46,746 nt of DNA from Spirochaetota bacterium. GTDB taxonomy: Bacteria > Spirochaetota > Spirochaetia > Treponematales > UBA12059. The position numbers and the translations under genes are program-made. Location of the stretch: positions 1-46,746 of the forward strand of contig JAKQKE010000261.1 of NCBI GenBank assembly GCA_029560805.1. The letters run 5' to 3'. Shown here one piece after another: positions 44,154 to 46,746 of this stretch. The stretch's first letter is position 1, and each line of letters begins with the position of its first letter. Under the pieces are notes generated by a model. That model was not told where the DNA came from, did no database searches, and saw nothing but the letters and a program-made list of their open reading frames with translations.

Positions 44154-44513
44154 TCATCGGTTACAGAGGATCTCACGGACTCGCTTCTCTAGGGCCGAGT
44201 AATCGAAGGGTTTGTATATGACCTCGTACGGTATTTCGAAGTCGGGGCGTAGGAAGCCCGAGGTTATGATAACCTTCAACTCTGGACAGTATTTCTTTAG
44301 AAACTTAATCCAATAATCGCCACCCAATAAATCCATGCGATAATCGGTAAGCATGAGGTCGACGTTCGAATCGAGCAGTATTTTAATCGCGCCCACGCCG
44401 TCGGACGCGACGAGGACATCGAAGCCCTTTTTTCGAAGGAAGTCCCGCAAGGTCAGCCTGATAGCGTCTTCGTCCTCGACGATCAAGATGGTCCCGTCTT
44501 CTGTGTCGCTCAT
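44154..44513 (-). CDS. Single-domain response regulator (CheY-like receiver)
   Basis: The 119-residue product is a receiver domain only. Acidic pair EDED near 13-16, phospho-acceptor Asp57 (LMLTDYRMD), Thr/Ser at IITSG, and Lys in VIYKPFDY. It is probably phosphorylated by an unlinked kinase. It lies two bases after the HTH-receiver gene and upstream of acylphosphatase on the same strand, so one transcript likely covers all three. Confidence 0.93.
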   Translation of the reverse strand: MSDTEDGTILIVEDEDAIRLTLRDFLRKKGFDVLVASDGVGAIKILLDSNVDLMLTDYRMDLLGGDYWIKFLKKYCPELKVIITSGFLRPDFEIPYEVIYKPFDYSALEKRVREILCNR

Positions 44514-44515
44514 CG

Positions 44516-45124
44516 TTACCGAACCTTTCCTGAAAAATCGATCATGATCGTCCTGAGGGCGTCAAAATCGAGCGGCTTAGAAAGAAATGCGTCGGCTCCG
44601 GCATCAAGGGCCATGGTTTTTATGCTTTGGGCGTCCAGGCCTGTTACGGTAATAACAAAGGGTTTTCCGAACGCGGGGTCGGATTTGATTTTGCGGCAAA
44701 TAGCGTTACCATCGAGGCCTGGTAGATCGATATCGAGGATGATGAACCCCGGTTTTCGCTCCGTGAGCAAGGCTCCAGCGGCGAATCCATCATACGCCTG
44801 GACGATGTTGAAGGAGAACCCTTCCTTTTCAAGGAATTTCTTGATGATCTCGTTGAGCTGCTCGTCATCGTCTATGATCGCGAGGCAATTCCAGTCTAGT
44901 TCAGGATTGTTCGCCACTGCTAGCTCCGCAGGGATCCTCATGTTGCGTTGCCTGAGAAAGGATACTAGATCCTCGAGATAGATGCGGTATTGTCCTCCTG
45001 GTGTCATGAACGCCTTGAGGTAACCGTTACGAATCCAGTTGATCGTGGTCTGGTTTACCACCCCGCAGAGGTTAGCGACCTCGAGCGCTGAAAATATCCG
45101 AATTTTTCGGGGTGTCTTTGCCAT
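44516..45124 (-). CDS. HTH (excisionase/MerR-type) and receiver domain regulator
   Basis: The 202-residue product has a small N-terminal DNA-binding domain resembling excisionase/MerR HTH_17 (FSALEVANLCGVVNQTTINWIRNGYLKAFMTPGGQYRIYLEDLVSFL pattern; key pieces TINWIRNG and TPGGQYRI). After a linker comes a receiver (acidic DDDE about 85-88, phospho-acceptor Asp131 in IILDIDLPGLDG, Lys in LSKPLDF). The domain order is the reverse of usual response regulators, with the effector first. It is likely a transcription factor controlled by phosphorylation. Confidence 0.85.
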   Translation of the reverse strand: MAKTPRKIRIFSALEVANLCGVVNQTTINWIRNGYLKAFMTPGGQYRIYLEDLVSFLRQRNMRIPAELAVANNPELDWNCLAIIDDDEQLNEIIKKFLEKEGFSFNIVQAYDGFAAGALLTERKPGFIILDIDLPGLDGNAICRKIKSDPAFGKPFVITVTGLDAQSIKTMALDAGADAFLSKPLDFDALRTIMIDFSGKVR

Positions 45125-45181
45125 GGCTCCGCCTTTTGTCGAAAAGAATCATTTCTGAGTACATTTTTCCATTGTTATAGT

Positions 45182-45209
45182 AGTGTAGCGAATATATCCA
45201 GAATGTCAA
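45182..45209 (-). promoter_or_regulatory. Promoter of the HTH-receiver operon
   Basis: On the minus strand TTGACA (45209-45204) and TACACT (45187-45182) with a 16-base spacer, 58 bases upstream of the ATG. The region is AT-rich. Confidence 0.6.
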
Positions 45210-45263
45210 TATTAATATCGAGGAAGGTCTAAGCACTTCGTATCCAGATTCGGGGACCGAATT

Positions 45264-45273
45264 GGGGACAGAG
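45264..45273 (+). repeat. REP motif in an intergenic region
   Basis: GGGGACAGAG upstream of the rpmH promoter. A partial copy GGGGACCGA precedes it at 45252-45260. Confidence 0.7.
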
Positions 45274-45320
45274 GATGACGAATGCTTTGGTGAATAGTCG
45301 GCCATTCACTCGCCGATACG

Positions 45321-45349
45321 TTGACCAAATGCCCTGTTCCGTCTATAAT
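45321..45349 (+). promoter_or_regulatory. Promoter of rpmH-rnpA
   Basis: TTGACC (45321-45326) and a perfect TATAAT (45344-45349) separated by 17 bases. The 5' leader to rpmH is about 70 bases. Confidence 0.8.
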
Positions 45350-45426
45350 CCGGCGGCTAAGGTTAGAAGAAACGCTCTCGGTCGGCGATGAGCCAGCCGT
45401 GGGATATATACCGAGGAGACACTGTC

Positions 45427-45582
45427 ATGAAGCGAACGTATCAGCCCAGTAGGACCCGCCGCGTGAGGAAATTCGGATTCAGGGCCCGCATGAAGACCAA
45501 GGGCGGCCGGCTCGTCCTGAAGAGGCGCCGCGCCAAGGGCCGCGCTAAGCTGTCCATTACTGACGAGAAGAAGAAGTACTGA
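45427..45582 (+). CDS. rpmH: 50S ribosomal protein L34
   Basis: The 51-residue product is the whole L34: [22 protein letters not shown] followed by [16 protein letters not shown], Arg/Lys-rich. ATG at 45427 follows GAGGAGA; a longer ORF start at 45388 is not L34-like. The rpmH-rnpA-yidD-yidC order is the usual bacterial one near the origin. Confidence 0.97.
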   Translation: MKRTYQPSRTRRVRKFGFRARMKTKGGRLVLKRRRAKGRAKLSITDEKKKY

Positions 45583-45587
45583 TCCCC

Positions 45588-45953
45588 GTGGCGGACGACG
45601 AACGGAGCGCGCGGACCTTCCGGTTCAGGAAATCCGAGCGCATCCGTACGCGACGCGACATCTCGAGGGTTTTTGACGAAGGCATTCGCTGGTCCGGTAA
45701 GGGCTTGCGGTTCAACGTCAGGCCAAACGGCGGCGCGGAGACCCGCGCCGTTTTCGTTACGGTACGTAAGTACGGCAACGCGGTCGCGCGCAACAGGGCC
45801 AGGCGGGTCGTTTCGGAGTGCTGGCGCCTCAGGAAACCTGAAATCGTCGGCGGTAAGGACGTCGTCGTCGTCGTGTTCCCGGACGAAGATACCTTCTCCG
45901 CCAGAAGCAAGCAACTCGATGCTCTCCTTCGTAGGGCTTCCTTGGTGGTATAG
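45588..45953 (+). CDS. rnpA: Ribonuclease P protein component
   Basis: The 121-residue product has the RNase P protein pattern: RFRKSERIRTRRDISRVFDEG at the start, and the RNR motif ARNRARRVVSECWRL in the middle, which contacts P RNA. It starts at GTG 45588, six bases after the rpmH stop. The role is tRNA 5' maturation with the RNA subunit, which is not in this window. Confidence 0.93.
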   Translation: MADDERSARTFRFRKSERIRTRRDISRVFDEGIRWSGKGLRFNVRPNGGAETRAVFVTVRKYGNAVARNRARRVVSECWRLRKPEIVGGKDVVVVVFPDEDTFSARSKQLDALLRRASLVV

Positions 45954-45956
45954 CCT

Positions 45957-46178
45957 ATGAAATCCGTCGCCTCCCTGGTTGTAACAGCCGCTTTCCGCTT
46001 CTATCGCCAAGCTCTGTCCCCGCTCAAGCCGCGTTCTTGCCGTTATTATCCTTCATGCTCAGCCTACGCGATCGACGCAGTCGAGCGCTACGGAGCCGTA
46101 AAGGGCGCCTATATGGCCGCTAAGAGGATTGTACGCTGTAATCCATTGCATCCGGGAGGTTTCGATCCGGTCCTATGA
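45957..46178 (+). CDS. yidD: YidD membrane-protein insertion factor
   Basis: The 73-residue product has the family motif FYRQALSPLKPRSCRYYPSCSAYA and the second CNPLHPGGFDPV. It assists YidC and Sec in membrane insertion. The motif match at 46012 lies in the conserved ALSPL segment and is native. Confidence 0.96.
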   Translation: MKSVASLVVTAAFRFYRQALSPLKPRSCRYYPSCSAYAIDAVERYGAVKGAYMAAKRIVRCNPLHPGGFDPVL

Positions 46179-46746
46179 GTATCAACGACGACGATAACAA
46201 CAAGGCGTTCGACGCCAGGACGATGATCGCCATAGTCTTGATGGTGGTCGTCATTACGGTCGGTATGGCCGTTCAGAACTACTTCTTCCCAAGGCAGCCT
46301 CTTCCCGTAGAGCCCGCCACGACAACCTCTGTCCCCACGGAGAGCGCACCTGCAGCCTCTGTCCCCGCGATGGGCGCCCCGGCATCGGCCGGCGTTACCC
46401 TCTCGATGCCCGAGGATCCGGCCGCGCCAGATCGCGAGATCACGTACGACGTGAGCACCGATCTATTCGACGTCGTGTTCTCGAACAAAGGCGGAGATAT
46501 CGTCTCCCTCAGGCTCAAGGAGCACAGCGAGGATGGCAAGCCCGTCGAGTTGCTACTAGGCGGCAACGGATCGCCGGAGGGCTTCGCCATCGGACTTGGT
46601 GGGGCAAGCTCTGTCCCCGTCGACGCCTACATGACGGTAAACAGGAATGACACCAAAGGCGCTAGCGTCATCGAGTTCTCGAGGTCGTTCTACGCTCCGA
46701 GCCAGAATGGCGAGCAGGTTCCGTTCACGCTTAAGAAGCGCTACGA
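46175..46746 (+). CDS. yidC: YidC/Oxa1 membrane insertase, N-terminal part (runs off window)
   Basis: 190 residues are visible. An N-terminal membrane helix (about 16-36, MIAIVLMVVVITVGMAVQNYFF) precedes a low-complexity linker and the start of the periplasmic domain (FDVVFSNKGGDIVSLRLKEH). The insertase core is beyond the window. Three REP motifs lie in it: 46327 and 46357 in the linker (Thr-Ser-Val-Pro, Ala-Ser-Val-Pro) and 46609 in the periplasmic domain (Ser-Ser-Val-Pro). The ATG overlaps the yidD stop. Confidence 0.95.
   Translation, partial: MSINDDDNNKAFDARTMIAIVLMVVVITVGMAVQNYFFPRQPLPVEPATTTSVPTESAPAASVPAMGAPASAGVTLSMPEDPAAPDREITYDVSTDLFDVVFSNKGGDIVSLRLKEHSEDGKPVELLLGGNGSPEGFAIGLGGASSVPVDAYMTVNRNDTKGASVIEFSRSFYAPSQNGEQVPFTLKKRY
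46327..46366 (+). repeat. Two REP motifs in the yidC linker
   Basis: CTCTGTCCCC at 46327-46336 and 46357-46366, in direct orientation, giving Ser-Val-Pro twice in a Thr/Ala/Pro-rich linker. Confidence 0.85.
46609..46618 (+). repeat. REP motif in the yidC periplasmic domain
   Basis: CTCTGTCCCC read as Ala-Ser-Ser-Val-Pro-Val, probably on a loop. Confidence 0.75.

Noticed and set aside
46012-46021. CTCTGTCCCC match in yidD
   Set aside because: It falls in the conserved ALSPL segment of YidD, so a functional coding constraint explains it.

Overview
The window is the chromosomal replication-origin region of a GC-rich bacterium, most likely a spirochaete (Spirochaetota, Treponema/Spirochaeta side). 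Supporting this are the order dnaA-dnaN-recF-DUF721 with gyrB-gyrA next to it, two parS sites, a six-gene rnf operon, large exoprotein fragments resembling spirochaete surface exoproteins, and lipoproteins with NADase-type glycan-binding and FGE-sulfatase folds. The genus cannot be fixed from sequence alone. Genes left of about 28.5 kb mostly read leftwards and those to the right mostly rightwards, as expected for two arms leaving an origin at 28.5-30.7 kb.

Layout. 0-1 kb: tRNA-Ile2(CAU) with its promoter and terminator, then a non-coding block of nested palindromes and a duplicated 154-bp repeat that reuse the tRNA T-arm sequence. 1-7 kb: accessory region with two exoprotein modules. They share a conserved junction but have unrelated low-GC C-terminal tips, and each is followed by a low-GC lipoprotein gene. 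The layout resembles polymorphic toxin/immunity cassettes. 7-11.3 kb: putative envelope genes (one split by a frameshift) and an HD-GYP sensor. 11.4-19.7 kb: a tightly coupled carbohydrate operon (split transketolase, RpiB-like isomerase, IolD-like ThDP enzyme, Gfo/Idh/MocA dehydrogenase fused to an SCP2-like domain, MmsA) with a divergent IclR regulator. 19.7-24 kb: membrane hydrolase, J-domain protein, EamA transporter, a decayed gene and the parS pair. 24-38 kb: gyrA, gyrB, dnaA, dnaN, recF, DUF721, a YuzD-like protein, tex, PilZ and corA. 38-43 kb: rnfCDGEAB. 43-45 kb: a RAYT (Y1/HUH) transposase, a candidate structured small RNA, tRNA-Gly(CCC), acylphosphatase and two receiver-domain regulators. 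45.4 kb to the end: rpmH, rnpA, yidD and the start of yidC.

The strongest unexplained signal is a short motif, GGGGACAGAG (or its complement CTCTGTCCCC). I find its 9-base core about 30 times, mostly right of 12.9 kb and often inside genes (dnaA, gyrA, tex, rnfD, rnfG, rnfB, yidC and others). It forms a long hairpin directly upstream of the RAYT gene, so it is very probably this transposase's REP element. Unusually, it appears to have spread into reading frames of essential genes, adding short Ser-Val-Pro, Gly-Gln or Gly-Thr-Glu peptides in linkers and tails.

Functionally, the right half is replication, ribosome and membrane-insertion housekeeping plus ferredoxin:NAD respiration. The left half carries a substrate-inducible sugar or polyol pathway and a fast-evolving surface-protein locus. 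HD-GYP and PilZ proteins indicate cyclic-di-GMP signalling.
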